This document shows positions 24,621-34,184 of a stretch of 44,201 nucleotides of DNA, piece after piece. Under the pieces are notes generated by a model. It saw only the letters and a list, made by a program, of their open reading frames with translations. It was not told where the DNA came from and did no database searches. How positions within the stretch are numbered: the first letter of the stretch is position 1; each line of letters starts with the position of its first letter. The position numbers and the translations under genes are program-made. Source of the stretch: Acidimicrobiales bacterium. Lineage in GTDB: Bacteria > Actinomycetota > Acidimicrobiia > Acidimicrobiales > AC-14. The stretch lies in contig JAODBK010000040.1 in assembly GCA_025463925.1 (NCBI GenBank), forward strand, positions 1 to 44,201, given 5' to 3'.

Positions 24621-25903
24621 TCGGCTGGGATCCCGTAGGCGCGGGCCAGGACCTGGATCGGATGGACCGGCTTCGTGCCGGTCTCCTGGAGGATGGCGCC
24701 GTTGGCCAGGTGGCAGTCGCCGGCCACGACGTCGGCCGCGGCGTTGCGGATCGCTCCGGCGAGCGGTTGCGCGATCTTTCGTGACAGCTCGTAGTGCTCC
24801 TTGCGGTAGCCCCACGTGCCGTCGATGCCGGAGCACTTGTCGATGACCGTGACCGTCGCGCCGGTCAGGATCATGAGGTCGCGCGACTTGTACCCGATGT
24901 TCTGCGCCCGCAGGTGGCACGGCGCGTGCCACGCCACCGACTCGGGCAGGTCGCCGGCGAACTCGGCGTCGAGCCCACCCCGCTCCCGGTGCACCTTCAC
25001 GAGGTACTCGGCGGCGTCGTAGGTGTTCTCGGCGACCAGCTCGGCGTCGTCACCCCCGACGTACTCGGGATACTCACGCTTCAGGACATACCCGCACGTC
25101 GGCTGCGGAACGACGATGTCGTTTCCCTTGCGGACCTCGGCCGCCAGCACCTCGACGTTGCGCTGCCCCTGCTTCATGAAGTTGTCGACGTCGCCCCCGT
25201 CGAGCCACGGCATGCCGCAGCACACGGCGGCGTCGGGTACGTCGCACTGCACGCCGTTGCGCTCGTAGACCTTCACCAGGTCGTGCCCGATCGTCGGGTC
25301 CTGGTACTCGACGAGACACGTGGGGAACACCGCGACGGTCCCCCGCCGCTCGGCCTCCGGGATCACCGGGCGGTCGCGCTTCTTCCACCAGGTGGAGAAC
25401 CGCTGCTTGGCATAGGGCGGGAGCAACCGCTCGGCCGCGATCCCCACCGTCTTCTCCATCAACTTGCGCGACAACGAGCCGGGCTTGCCGGTGACGCGGT
25501 TGACGATGGGTGAGGCCGCCGTCGACACCTTGCCCAGCAGGTCGGTCCGGCCGAGGAACTGGTTGGCGGGGTCGAGCGTGCGCTGCCGGTGCTCGACCGC
25601 CTCGGCCCGCAGCATCAGCCGCGGGAAGTCCAGCTGCCACTCGTGCGGCGGGACGTAGGGGCACTTCACGTAACAGAGCTTGCACTGGTAGCACTCGTCG
25701 ACGACCCGGTCCTGCTCGGCGTCGGTGAGCGCGCCGACGTCACCGTCCTTGGCGTCGATGAAGTCGAACAGCGTCGGGAACGATGGGCAGAGGTTCCAGC
25801 ACAAGCGGCACCCGTGACAGAGGTCGTAGACCCGCGTGAGCTCCTCGCGCAGGTCGGACTCCTCGAAGTACCTCGGGTCACGCGGGTCGTACGTGGTCGT
25901 CAC
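24617..25903 (-). CDS. Heterodisulfide-reductase-like Fe-S protein (CCG domains)
   Basis: A 428-residue protein with two N-terminal 4Fe-4S motifs, [12 protein letters not shown] and [12 protein letters not shown], followed by cysteine-rich CCG-type domains ([31 protein letters not shown]). This is the layout of GlpC/HdrD-like electron-transfer subunits. GTG 25903 ([13 protein letters not shown]) is chosen as the start; upstream in-frame sequence overlaps the rubrerythrin gene. It follows rubrerythrin by 26 nt and overlaps DUF3501. It may pass electrons to rubrerythrin in place of rubredoxin; that is inference. It is unlikely to be glycerol-3-phosphate dehydrogenase subunit C, because the glycerol genes are separately transcribed. 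Confidence 0.85.
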   Translation of the reverse strand: MTTTYDPRDPRYFEESDLREELTRVYDLCHGCRLCWNLCPSFPTLFDFIDAKDGDVGALTDAEQDRVVDECYQCKLCYVKCPYVPPHEWQLDFPRLMLRAEAVEHRQRTLDPANQFLGRTDLLGKVSTAASPIVNRVTGKPGSLSRKLMEKTVGIAAERLLPPYAKQRFSTWWKKRDRPVIPEAERRGTVAVFPTCLVEYQDPTIGHDLVKVYERNGVQCDVPDAAVCCGMPWLDGGDVDNFMKQGQRNVEVLAAEVRKGNDIVVPQPTCGYVLKREYPEYVGGDDAELVAENTYDAAEYLVKVHRERGGLDAEFAGDLPESVAWHAPCHLRAQNIGYKSRDLMILTGATVTVIDKCSGIDGTWGYRKEHYELSRKIAQPLAGAIRNAAADVVAGDCHLANGAILQETGTKPVHPIQVLARAYGIPAE

Positions 25904-25929
25904 GGGGCCGCTCGCGTGGAATGCGTGGA

Positions 25930-26349
<420 letters not shown>

Positions 26350-26362
26350 GGGTCTCCTTGCG

Positions 26363-26791
26363 TCATTGGGGGGTGGCGGTGGCGCAGGCATCGCACAGGC
26401 CGCGGAACACGACCTCTGCACTACCCACGGTGAAGCCTTGCCGCGCCGCTTCGGGCACGGTGAGCCGGCGAAAATCGGCGTACAGGTCGCGCACCTTCCC
26501 GCACGACTCGCACACCAGGTGATGGTGGCTGTCGACGTTGGGGTCGAAGCGCGACGAGCCGGTCCCGAGATCGAGTTGCTGGATCTCGCCCATGTCGGCG
26601 AGGTCGTTGAGGGTCTGGTAGACGGTGCGGAGCGACATCGTCGGCATCTCCGCCAGCGCTGCCTGGTAGACCCACTCGGCCGTCGGGTGACCGGCGTTGC
26701 CGTGCAGCACACCAAAGATGCACTGCCGCTGGGGGGTGACCTTGAACCCCCGATCGCGGAAGAGCTGTGTGAGCTCGGCCGGTGTCTTCAC
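26363..26791 (-). CDS. perR: Fur-family repressor, PerR-like
   Basis: A 142-residue Fur-family regulator. The winged helix includes FKVTPQRQCIFGVL and SLRTVYQTLNDLADMGEI. The zinc site is CESCG and CDAC. The regulatory-site residues are PerR-like: His in GHPTAEWV, Asp in SRFDP, HHH in VDSHHHLV and Asp in KVRDL, where Fur proteins usually carry glutamate at the last position. GTG 26791 is chosen because TACCGT is 7 nt upstream, a leaderless start. The operon (rubrerythrin etc.) is typical for a peroxide sensor. FurA is the alternative. Confidence 0.85.
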   Translation of the reverse strand: MKTPAELTQLFRDRGFKVTPQRQCIFGVLHGNAGHPTAEWVYQAALAEMPTMSLRTVYQTLNDLADMGEIQQLDLGTGSSRFDPNVDSHHHLVCESCGKVRDLYADFRRLTVPEAARQGFTVGSAEVVFRGLCDACATATPQ

Positions 26792-26798
26792 GACGGGG

Positions 26799-26856
26799 AC
26801 GGTAGCACCAATCAACAATGATTGTTACGTAGAAATGGTTGCGATGACCATAGGCT
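26799..26856. promoter_or_regulatory. Divergent perR/exchanger promoters with Fur-type operator
   Basis: The minus -10 TACCGT (26804-26799) is 7 nt before GTG 26791. The plus -10 TAGGCT (26851-26856) is 7 nt before ATG 26864. Between them AACAATGATTGTT (26814-26826) is a perfect 6-1-6 inverted repeat, of Fur/PerR style, overlapping the minus -35 region. It is probably the autoregulatory site and may also act on the plus promoter. Confidence 0.65.
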
Positions 26857-26863
26857 CCGCCGG

Positions 26864-28147
26864 ATGAGCGCCGGAGGCCGGGCCCGGACCGCGCTGCTCC
26901 TGGCGCTGGCCGCGTGTGCCCCTGGTGTGATCATGCGGCTGGCCGCGGTCCACACCTCCCACCCGGTCGAGGCCCTGCTGTTCGGCCTCGCCATCGTCGG
27001 GGCCGCGTTCATCCTGTCGTGGGGTGCCGAGGCGGCCCAGCTCGACATCTCGGCCGGCTTGGCCATCGCGGTGCTGGCGTTCATCGCGGTCCTGCCCGAG
27101 TACGCGGTCGACCTTATCTTCGCCGGCAAGGCCGGCAACGCGTACTCGAAGTACGGGTCCACGTGTCTCAAGCCGGGCTCGCCCGATGCGTCGCCCTGCT
27201 CGCTGGCCCTCGCCAACATGACCGGGTCGAACCGGCTGCTGATCGGCATCGGCTGGTCGCTCGTCGTGTTCGCCGCCTGGTACGCACTCCGTCGGCGCCG
27301 CATGCCGGGCGGCAGCCAGATCGTGCTCGAGCGGTCGCACTCCGTCGAGCTCTCGTACCTCACGGTCGCGGTCGCGTACTCGCTGACGCTGCCGCTCAAG
27401 CGCACGATCACGCTGCTCGACGCCGCCCTGCTCGTCGCCATCTTCGTGGCGTACACGATTCGCGTCGCCGGCAGCCCGGCCGAGGAACCGGACCTGGTCG
27501 GGCCGGCCAAGTGGATCGGCTCGTTCGACCGGCGCCGACGGCGGACCGCAGTGGCCGGCCTCCTGGTGCTCGCGGCCGCGGTCATCCTCCTCTGTGCCGA
27601 GCGCTTCGCCGAGGCCCTGGTCGGCACCGGCCGGGTGTTCGGCATCAGCGAGTTCCTGCTCGTCCAGTGGCTGGCGCCACTGGCGTCGGAGGCGCCCGAG
27701 CTGCTCATCGCCGGGATGTTCGCGTGGCGCCTGAAGACGTCGGCCGGCCTGTCGACGTTGGTCTCGGCCAAGGTCAACCAGTGGACCCTCCTGATCGGAA
27801 CGCTGCCAGTGGTGTTCGCCATCACGTCGGGGACGCTGCACGGCCTGCCGATCGACGCCGGGCAGCGCGAGGAGCTGCTGCTCACCGCGGCGCAGTCGGT
27901 GTTCGCGGTCGCGATCCTGTCGAGCCTGTCGATCTCGGTGAAGGAGGCGTGGGCCCTCTTCAGCCTCTTCTGGGCGCAGTTCCTGATCGGTGCGTTGGTG
28001 CCCGGCCACGCCCACGGCGTCGAGCGAGTGATTGTGTCCGGGATGTACCTAGTCTTGGGCGCGATGATCCTCCTTCGCGACCGCCGCCGGTTGCCCAAGC
28101 TCCTGCGCGACGGCTTCCGCACGCCACACGAGCACCTCCACACGTGA
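26864..28147 (+). CDS. Sodium/calcium exchanger (CaCA) family membrane protein
   Basis: A 427-residue protein with about 10-11 membrane helices. Both alpha repeats are visible: LAFIAVLPEYAVDLIFAGK with ALANMTGSNRLLIG, and WLAPLASEAPELLIAGMF with LSTLVSAKVNQWTLLIG. These hold the acidic and polar residues that line the cation site. It should exchange Ca2+ or another cation for Na+ or H+. The ATG at 26864 is preceded by TAGGCT at 7 nt, suggesting a leaderless transcript. Its stop overlaps the glpD start (GTGA), so it heads the glycerol operon. Why a cation exchanger leads that operon is unclear. Confidence 0.88.
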   Translation: MSAGGRARTALLLALAACAPGVIMRLAAVHTSHPVEALLFGLAIVGAAFILSWGAEAAQLDISAGLAIAVLAFIAVLPEYAVDLIFAGKAGNAYSKYGSTCLKPGSPDASPCSLALANMTGSNRLLIGIGWSLVVFAAWYALRRRRMPGGSQIVLERSHSVELSYLTVAVAYSLTLPLKRTITLLDAALLVAIFVAYTIRVAGSPAEEPDLVGPAKWIGSFDRRRRRTAVAGLLVLAAAVILLCAERFAEALVGTGRVFGISEFLLVQWLAPLASEAPELLIAGMFAWRLKTSAGLSTLVSAKVNQWTLLIGTLPVVFAITSGTLHGLPIDAGQREELLLTAAQSVFAVAILSSLSISVKEAWALFSLFWAQFLIGALVPGHAHGVERVIVSGMYLVLGAMILLRDRRRLPKLLRDGFRTPHEHLHT

Positions 28148-29775
28148 CCGAGCCGGCGACGTTCGACCGCGCCGCCAACCTGGCGCGCCTGGCCGACGAG
28201 CCGTTCGACGTCCTGGTGGTCGGGGGCGGCATCACCGGCGCGGGTGTGGCCCTCGACGCCGCGGTGCGCGGGCTGCGGGTGGCGATGGTCGAGCGCGACG
28301 ACTTCGCATCGGGCACGTCGTCGAAGTCGTCGAAGCTGGTGCACGGCGGCTTGCGCTACCTCCAACAACGCGAGTTCCGGCTCGTGTACGAGGCGCTGCA
28401 CGAGCGCCAGCGGCTGCTGCGCAACGCGCCGCACCTCGTGCGCGTGCTGCCGTTCCTGATCCCGCTCTTCGGCCGCGGCACCGCGAACAAGGCGCTGGCC
28501 CGCCTCTACTCGACCGTGTTGTGGCAGTACGACCTCACCGGCGGCGCCCGCCTCGGCAAGCTGCACGAGCGCATCTCGATCGAGCAGGCCCAGGCCCACA
28601 TGCCGACGCTCGACACCACCAAGCTCGGCGCGGCGTTCCTCTACTACGACGCCCAGGCCGACGACGCCCGGCTCACGCTGACGATCGCCCGGACGGCGAC
28701 CGACCACGGCGCCGCGGTCGTGAACCACTGCGGGGTCACCGCGCTCACCAAGTCCGGCAACGGGCGGGTCGACGGCGCGGTGCTGGCCGACGGCACCACC
28801 GTGCGCGCGTCGGTGGTGGTCAACGCCGCGGGGGTGTGGTCCGACGACGTGCGGTCGCTGGCCGAGGGCAGCCACTTGCCGTCCATCCGGCCGGCGAAGG
28901 GCGTGCATCTCACCGTGCCGTGGGACAAGGTCCGGTGCGACATCGCCGCGGTGCTCCCGGTGCGCAAGGACCGCCGGTCGATCTTCGTCGTGCCGTGGGG
29001 TGACCGCGTCTACATCGGCACCACCGACACCGACTACGACGGACCGCTCGACGATCCGGTCTGCACGCCCGAGGACGTGGAGTACGTGCTCGGCGCGATC
29101 AACGACGTGATCGATTCACCGTTGAAGCCCACCGATGTGCTCGGCACGTGGGCCGGGCTGCGGCCATTGGTGAAGGACGCGTCGAGCGCCCGGACCGCGG
29201 ACCTGTCGCGGCGCCACCGCGTCGGGGTCGACGACGTCGGCCTCGTCACCGTCACGGGCGGCAAGCTCACCACGTACCGGAAGATGGCCGAGGACACCGT
29301 CGACGCCGTCGAGCACGCGCTCGGCCGGAAGCGCCGGTTCGCCAACCGGTCGCACACCGAGCGGCTCCGTCTCCACGGCGCCGAGGGGTTCGACCGCACG
29401 AAGCTCGATCACCTGACGGGCCGGTTCGGCAGCGACGCGTCGGCGGTCACCGCCCTGATCGACCGCGATCCGTCGCTCGGGCAGCCGCTGGTGCCGACGC
29501 TCCCCTATCTGCGAGCCGAGGCGGTGCACGCGGTCCGTCACGAGATGGCGACGACCCTCGACGACGTGCTGTCGCGCCGCACGCGAGCCCGGCTGTTGGC
29601 CCGCGACGCCTCGGCGCGCGCCGCGGCCGACGTCGCCGCGCTGATCGCCCCTGCGCTCGGCTGGTCGGCCGAGGACGCGGCCCACCAGGCGGAGGACTTC
29701 CGGTCGCGGGCGGTGGCCGAGCGCGAGGCCGCCGGCCTGCCGGAGACCGCGCTGGACGCGTCGATCGGCGCGTAG
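28144..29775 (+). CDS. glpD: FAD-dependent glycerol-3-phosphate dehydrogenase
   Basis: A 543-residue membrane-associated flavoprotein oxidising sn-glycerol-3-phosphate to DHAP with electrons to quinone. The FAD site is VLVVGGGITGAGVALDAA, and the family marks RDDFASGTSSKSSKLVHGGLRYL, IGTTDTDYDG and TWAGLRPLV are present. The C-terminal helical domain is complete. The start is GTG 28144, coupled to the exchanger gene. The following alkyl-DHAP-synthase-like and glycerol-kinase genes make a glycerol operon. Confidence 0.95.
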   Translation: MTEPATFDRAANLARLADEPFDVLVVGGGITGAGVALDAAVRGLRVAMVERDDFASGTSSKSSKLVHGGLRYLQQREFRLVYEALHERQRLLRNAPHLVRVLPFLIPLFGRGTANKALARLYSTVLWQYDLTGGARLGKLHERISIEQAQAHMPTLDTTKLGAAFLYYDAQADDARLTLTIARTATDHGAAVVNHCGVTALTKSGNGRVDGAVLADGTTVRASVVVNAAGVWSDDVRSLAEGSHLPSIRPAKGVHLTVPWDKVRCDIAAVLPVRKDRRSIFVVPWGDRVYIGTTDTDYDGPLDDPVCTPEDVEYVLGAINDVIDSPLKPTDVLGTWAGLRPLVKDASSARTADLSRRHRVGVDDVGLVTVTGGKLTTYRKMAEDTVDAVEHALGRKRRFANRSHTERLRLHGAEGFDRTKLDHLTGRFGSDASAVTALIDRDPSLGQPLVPTLPYLRAEAVHAVRHEMATTLDDVLSRRTRARLLARDASARAAADVAALIAPALGWSAEDAAHQAEDFRSRAVAEREAAGLPETALDASIGA

Positions 29776-29780
29776 CACCG

Positions 29781-31289
29781 ATGATCGATGCCAACCGGGG
29801 CGCGCCGACCCCGCCGATCCCCTTCGGTGGCACCGGCGCCATCGCACGCAAACTGCCGGGCCGGGCGGTCGAGCTCGACGACGGCTTCCTGGCCCGGCTG
29901 CGGGCCACCTGCGCCGACGTGTCGACCGAGCCGTCGCTGCTGGCCGAGGCCGGCCGGGACTGGTGGCCGCTGGCGATGACGTGGGCGGTGGACGGGCAGG
30001 CGCCGGCGCTGGCCGGCGCGGTGGCCCGGCCGTCCCTCGCCATCGAGGTCGCCGACGTGCTGCGCCTCTGCAGCTCGGCCGGCGTGCCGGTGACCGCGGC
30101 CGGCGGGCGCAGTGGCGTGTGCGGCGCGTCGGTGCCGGTGCACGGCGGCGTGGTGCTCGACCTCGGCGAGCTCGCCGGGATCGTCGACGTGGACGTGGAG
30201 TCGATGATCCTGGATGTGCGACCGGGCACGTTCGGCGACGTCCTCGAGGACGAGCTCCGCTCGTCGTACGGGATGACCTCGGGTCACTGGCCGCAGTCCA
30301 TCGCGCTGTCGACCGTTGGCGGCTGGCTGGCGTGCCGCGGCGCCGGCCAGCTGTCGACGCGGTACGGAAAGATCGAGGACATCGTGGTCGGGCTCGAGGT
30401 CGCGCTGGCCGACGGCCGGATCATCCGCACCGGCGGCGCGCCGCGCGCCGCGGTCGGGCCCGATCTCACGCAGGTGTTCGTCGGCAGCGAGGGGACGCTC
30501 GGGGTGATCACCGAGGCGTGGCTCCGGCTGCATCCCGAGCCGCCGGCCGAGCGGCGCGCTGCGTGGTCGCTCCCGTCGTTCGAGGCCGGGCTGGAGGTCT
30601 GCCGGCAGGTGCTTCGCCGCGGCGCGACTCCCGCGGTCCTGCGGCTCTACGACGAGACCGAGACGACGCGCAACTTCCAGCTCGCCACCAACGCGCTCGT
30701 CGTGCTCGACGAGGGTGACGAGGACCTGATCTTCGCGGTGATGCAGGTCGTCGAAGCGGAGTGCATGGCCGCCGGAGCCGAGCCGCTCGACGTCGGCATC
30801 GTCGAGCAATGGATGGGCCATCGCAACGACGTGTCGGCCCTCGAGTCGTTGGTGGCCAACGGGTTCGTCGTCGACACCATCGAGGTCGCGGCGCGCTGGC
30901 GCGATCTCCCGGCGCTCCACCGCGAGGTGTTGGCCGCGCTCGGCGCGGTCGACGGCGTGCTCGCCGCCTCGGTCCACCAGTCGCACAGTTACCCGGACGG
31001 GGCGTGCCTGTACTTCACGTTCGCCGGGCGGCCCGAGCCGGACCCGGCGGTGAAGGACGCGTTCTACGTCGCGTGCTGGGACGCGGCGACGCGCGCCGTG
31101 CTCGCGCGAGGCGGCGCGCTGAGCCATCACCACGGCGTGGGCCTCAACCGCAGCCGCTTCGTCGCCGACGCGCTCGGGCCGGCGTTCGGCGTGCTCGTCG
31201 CGCTGAAACAAGCGCTCGACCCGAACGGCGTGCTCAACCCGGGCAAGCTGGGACTGCCCGATCCTTTCGGACCGGTCGGATGGCCGTGA
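29781..31289 (+). CDS. FAD-linked oxidase, alkyl-DHAP synthase-like
   Basis: A 502-residue vanillyl-alcohol-oxidase-family flavoprotein. The FAD_binding_4 part has VTAAGGRSGVCGASVPV, VRPGTFGDVLEDEL and HWPQSIALSTVGGWLACRGAGQLSTRYGKIED. The C-terminal part has GGALSHHHGVGLNRSRF, whose HHH triad is typical of alkyldihydroxyacetonephosphate synthase rather than of D-lactate dehydrogenases (which carry EHGIG). AGPS makes ether-lipid precursors from acyl-DHAP and fatty alcohol. DHAP is what the neighbouring GlpD produces. From memory, M. tuberculosis has a like gene near glpD1. The in vivo reaction in bacteria is not settled. Confidence 0.85.
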   Translation: MIDANRGAPTPPIPFGGTGAIARKLPGRAVELDDGFLARLRATCADVSTEPSLLAEAGRDWWPLAMTWAVDGQAPALAGAVARPSLAIEVADVLRLCSSAGVPVTAAGGRSGVCGASVPVHGGVVLDLGELAGIVDVDVESMILDVRPGTFGDVLEDELRSSYGMTSGHWPQSIALSTVGGWLACRGAGQLSTRYGKIEDIVVGLEVALADGRIIRTGGAPRAAVGPDLTQVFVGSEGTLGVITEAWLRLHPEPPAERRAAWSLPSFEAGLEVCRQVLRRGATPAVLRLYDETETTRNFQLATNALVVLDEGDEDLIFAVMQVVEAECMAAGAEPLDVGIVEQWMGHRNDVSALESLVANGFVVDTIEVAARWRDLPALHREVLAALGAVDGVLAASVHQSHSYPDGACLYFTFAGRPEPDPAVKDAFYVACWDAATRAVLARGGALSHHHGVGLNRSRFVADALGPAFGVLVALKQALDPNGVLNPGKLGLPDPFGPVGWP

Positions 31290-31296
31290 TGCACCG

Positions 31297-31704
31297 GTGA
31301 AGATCAACCGCACCGCGGCCGCGGTCGGCGCGATCACGTCGCTCGCGATCGCGATCCCCGTGCTCGTCGCCTATCGGGTGTACGCCTCGGTGCACGGCGT
31401 GGGGTGCAACTCCAACTCGGTGTGGTGGTTCGAAGCCTTGCTGCTGGTGGCGTGGGCGATCGGTGGCTACCTCGCCGCCGATCGGGAGCTGAACACACCG
31501 CTCATCCATGCCGCGCTGGCGGCCTTCGCCTGTTACGTCGTGGTGGGCACGGTGAGCGCGGTCGTCGTGGCCGGGGCGGGGCGGGTCCGTGCCTGTGGCA
31601 ACGAAGCACCGATCTGGTCGACGTTGATCCTGAACGCGCTGCTGGCGTCGTGCAGCGGTGTGGTCGGCGGACTGATCGCGCTGCGGCGGAAGCGAGCGTC
31701 GTGA
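31297..31704 (+). CDS. Small four-helix membrane protein
   Basis: A 135-residue protein starting MKINRTAAAVGAITSLAIAIPVLVAY with about four hydrophobic helices and a short basic tail RRKRAS. Two cysteines (GVGCNSN and RACGNE) lie in likely extracytoplasmic loops and could pair. The GTG start is 7 nt behind the flavoprotein stop. No family is recognised. The 76 nt after it, before glpK, show no feature. Confidence 0.6.
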   Translation: MKINRTAAAVGAITSLAIAIPVLVAYRVYASVHGVGCNSNSVWWFEALLLVAWAIGGYLAADRELNTPLIHAALAAFACYVVVGTVSAVVVAGAGRVRACGNEAPIWSTLILNALLASCSGVVGGLIALRRKRAS

Positions 31705-31780
31705 TGAGCGCAGCGATGCGGAGCGAGCCCGCGAGCACCGCCCCGCGCCGCTCGGCGCCACCGTCGAGGATGGCGGCCAA

Positions 31781-33235
31781 TTGAGCGGGATCCTGGTCGT
31801 CGACGTCGGGACGACGGGCGTGCGGGCGTCGATCGTGCGTCCCGACGCGACGGTCGATCACGCCCACTACCGCGAGGTCCTGCCGGACACGCCGGCGCCG
31901 GGGTTCGTCCAGTTCGACGCCGCCGCGATGGCGGACGCGGTCTTGGCCGTCGCGCACGCGGCGTTGCGCGACGGCGGCCCGGTCGACGCCGTCGGCATCG
32001 CCAACCAACGGGCGTCGACGGTGGTGTGGGATCGCGTCACCGGCGTGCCCGTCGGCCCCGGCGTCGGCTGGCAGGACCTGCGGACGGTCGGCATGTGCCT
32101 CGCGTTGCAGGGCCAGGGCGTGCGCGTCGCGCCCAACGCGTCGGCGACCAAGGCCTCGTTCCTGCTGGACATGGCCGACCCCGACCGGACGTCGCCCGAC
32201 CGCTGGCGCGTCGGCACCGTCGACACGTGGGTCGCATGGACGTTGTCGAGCGGCGAGCTGCACGTCACCGACGCCACCAACGCCGGCGTCACCGGCATCC
32301 TGCACGCCGACGCGTCCGGCTGGGCCGACCACGTGCTCGACGCGCTGCGCGTCCCCCGGAGCGCGATGGCGAGGGTCGTCGACTCGACCGGCGTCGTCGG
32401 CCCGGCCTCGGCGCTGCCCGGCGCGCCCCCGATCGCCGGCATCGCCGGCGACCAGCAGGCATCGCTGGTCGGCCAGGGCTGCACCCGGCCGGGTCTGGCG
32501 AAGATCACATTCGGCACCGGCGGCATGCTCGACGTCTGCCTCGGCGCCGAGCGGCCGGCGTTCGAGATGCGCGGCGACGGCGGCTGCTTCCCGATCGTCA
32601 CGTGGCGCGCCGGCGGCGTCGACACCTGGGGCGCGGAGGCGTTCATGCTCACCGCCGGCCAGTCGGTCGAATGGCTGCGCGACGACCTCGGGCTGATCGG
32701 GTCGGCCGCGGAGTCGGAGGCGCTGGCGGCGTCGTGCCAGGACACCGGCGGCGTGTGGTTCGTGCCGTCGCTGCTCGGCATGGGCACGCCGGCGTGGGAC
32801 TTCGGTGCCCGGGGCACGCTGCTCGGGCTCACGCGTGGCACCGGCCGCCCCGAGGTGGTGCGGGCGGTGCTGGAAGGCGTCGCCCACCGCGGCGCCGACC
32901 TGGTCGAGGCGGCCGAGGCCGACGGTGGCCGGTCGATCGCGTCGCTGCGCGTCGACGGCGGCATGACCGCGAACGCGGTGTTCGTGCAGGCGCTGGCCGA
33001 CGCCACCGCCCGGCCGATCGAGGTCTCGCCGGTGCTCGAGGCGACGACCCTCGGCGCCGCCTTCCTCGCCGGCATCGCCGTCGGCACGTGGTCGGGCTTC
33101 GACGACGTCGCCGCGACCTGGAAGCCCCGCGCCGTCGTCGAGCCGTCGGCCCGCGTCCCCGACCGCGACCGCTGGCGCGCCGCCCGCGATCAGGCCCGCG
33201 GCTGGCTCCCCGAGCTCTCCTCACTGGACTTCTGA
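31781..33235 (+). CDS. glpK: FGGY-family carbohydrate kinase, glycerol kinase-like
   Basis: A 484-residue FGGY kinase. N-terminal VVDVGTTGVRASIV binds phosphate, IANQRASTVVWD matches the glycerol-kinase substrate region, and ITFGTGGMLDVCLG and LRVDGGMTANAVFVQALAD are the FGGY signatures. Genetic context (glpD two genes upstream) supports glycerol as substrate, although other polyols remain possible. The start is TTG 31781 with GAGGA about 10 nt upstream. It is the last gene before a hairpin and rnpB. Confidence 0.85.
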   Translation: MSGILVVDVGTTGVRASIVRPDATVDHAHYREVLPDTPAPGFVQFDAAAMADAVLAVAHAALRDGGPVDAVGIANQRASTVVWDRVTGVPVGPGVGWQDLRTVGMCLALQGQGVRVAPNASATKASFLLDMADPDRTSPDRWRVGTVDTWVAWTLSSGELHVTDATNAGVTGILHADASGWADHVLDALRVPRSAMARVVDSTGVVGPASALPGAPPIAGIAGDQQASLVGQGCTRPGLAKITFGTGGMLDVCLGAERPAFEMRGDGGCFPIVTWRAGGVDTWGAEAFMLTAGQSVEWLRDDLGLIGSAAESEALAASCQDTGGVWFVPSLLGMGTPAWDFGARGTLLGLTRGTGRPEVVRAVLEGVAHRGADLVEAAEADGGRSIASLRVDGGMTANAVFVQALADATARPIEVSPVLEATTLGAAFLAGIAVGTWSGFDDVAATWKPRAVVEPSARVPDRDRWRAARDQARGWLPELSSLDF

Positions 33236-33238
33236 CCG

Positions 33239-33267
33239 GTCGAACCGCCGGAGACCGCCGGTTCGAC
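33239..33267 (+). terminator. Hairpin after glpK
   Basis: GTCGAACCG (33239-33247) pairs with CGGTTCGAC (33259-33267) around 11 nt, starting 4 nt after the glpK stop. No U-tract is visible. It separates the glycerol operon from rnpB. Confidence 0.5.
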
Positions 33268-33285
33268 GTGGGAGAATGGCCGGGA

Positions 33286-33626
<341 letters not shown>

Positions 33627-33722
33627 TCACTCACCGTCTGACCTGCGGAAACGTCGTGTTGGACGTTGGCTGCGACTCCGCTAGTCCGCGATTCGTCCGC
33701 GAGATTCGCTGCGGCCCGCCAG

Positions 33723-34172
33723 TCAGACCAGGGCGATGGTGCAGACCAGGTAAGGGTTGGGCGGGCTGTCGTACGGGTCCTGCCGCTCGACGGTGGCGCC
33801 GAGCTTCCTGTTGAGGGCGAGCATCGGGGCATTGTCTTCGTGCACCTTGCTGGTTACCGTGCGCGCTCCAGCAGCGGTCGCCATTCGCACCACTTCTCGC
33901 TTTAGGCGAAGCGCCTGCTTGCGCAAGCGGTGGTCGGTGTCCGTGGCCAATATGGGCACCCGCCACCATTCTCCCCGTATGTACGAGATGACCGCTACTA
34001 GGCGATCGCCTTCCCACGATCCGAGAGCTTCGACGGTCCCGGCGTCTAGAGAATCGGCGAGATCGTTGCGAATCTCCTGCTCGACTTCAAGCGAGAAGCG
34101 ATTACCGACCGTCGCGCATCGGAAGGATGCCAGTTGGGCGCGGTCACCTGATCCAACGGGGCGGAGGTCCAC
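33723..34172 (-). CDS. GNAT-family acetyltransferase, candidate toxin
   Basis: A 149-residue protein with GNAT layout: N-terminal MDLRPVGSGDRAQLASF, a central strand RLVAVISYIRGEWWRVPIL, a long helix and VTSKVHEDNAPMLALNRKLGA, the usual helix before the last strands. The acetyl-CoA loop, normally R/QxxGxG/A, reads HRLRKQALRLK and lacks the glycines, so CoA binding may be altered. The GTG start is 12 nt after the Panacea stop. Known GNAT toxins acetylate aminoacyl-tRNAs and pair with RHH antitoxins; pairing with Panacea would be different. An ordinary housekeeping GNAT carried as cargo is the alternative. Lower GC than its surroundings. Confidence 0.75.
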   Translation of the reverse strand: MDLRPVGSGDRAQLASFRCATVGNRFSLEVEQEIRNDLADSLDAGTVEALGSWEGDRLVAVISYIRGEWWRVPILATDTDHRLRKQALRLKREVVRMATAAGARTVTSKVHEDNAPMLALNRKLGATVERQDPYDSPPNPYLVCTIALV

Positions 34173-34184
34173 GCCGCCGCAGTC

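Noticed and set aside
33239-33267. GTCGAACCG and CGGTTCGAC as a LexA box
   Set aside because: The half-sites are separated by 11 nt rather than 4, and the position right after glpK fits a terminator.
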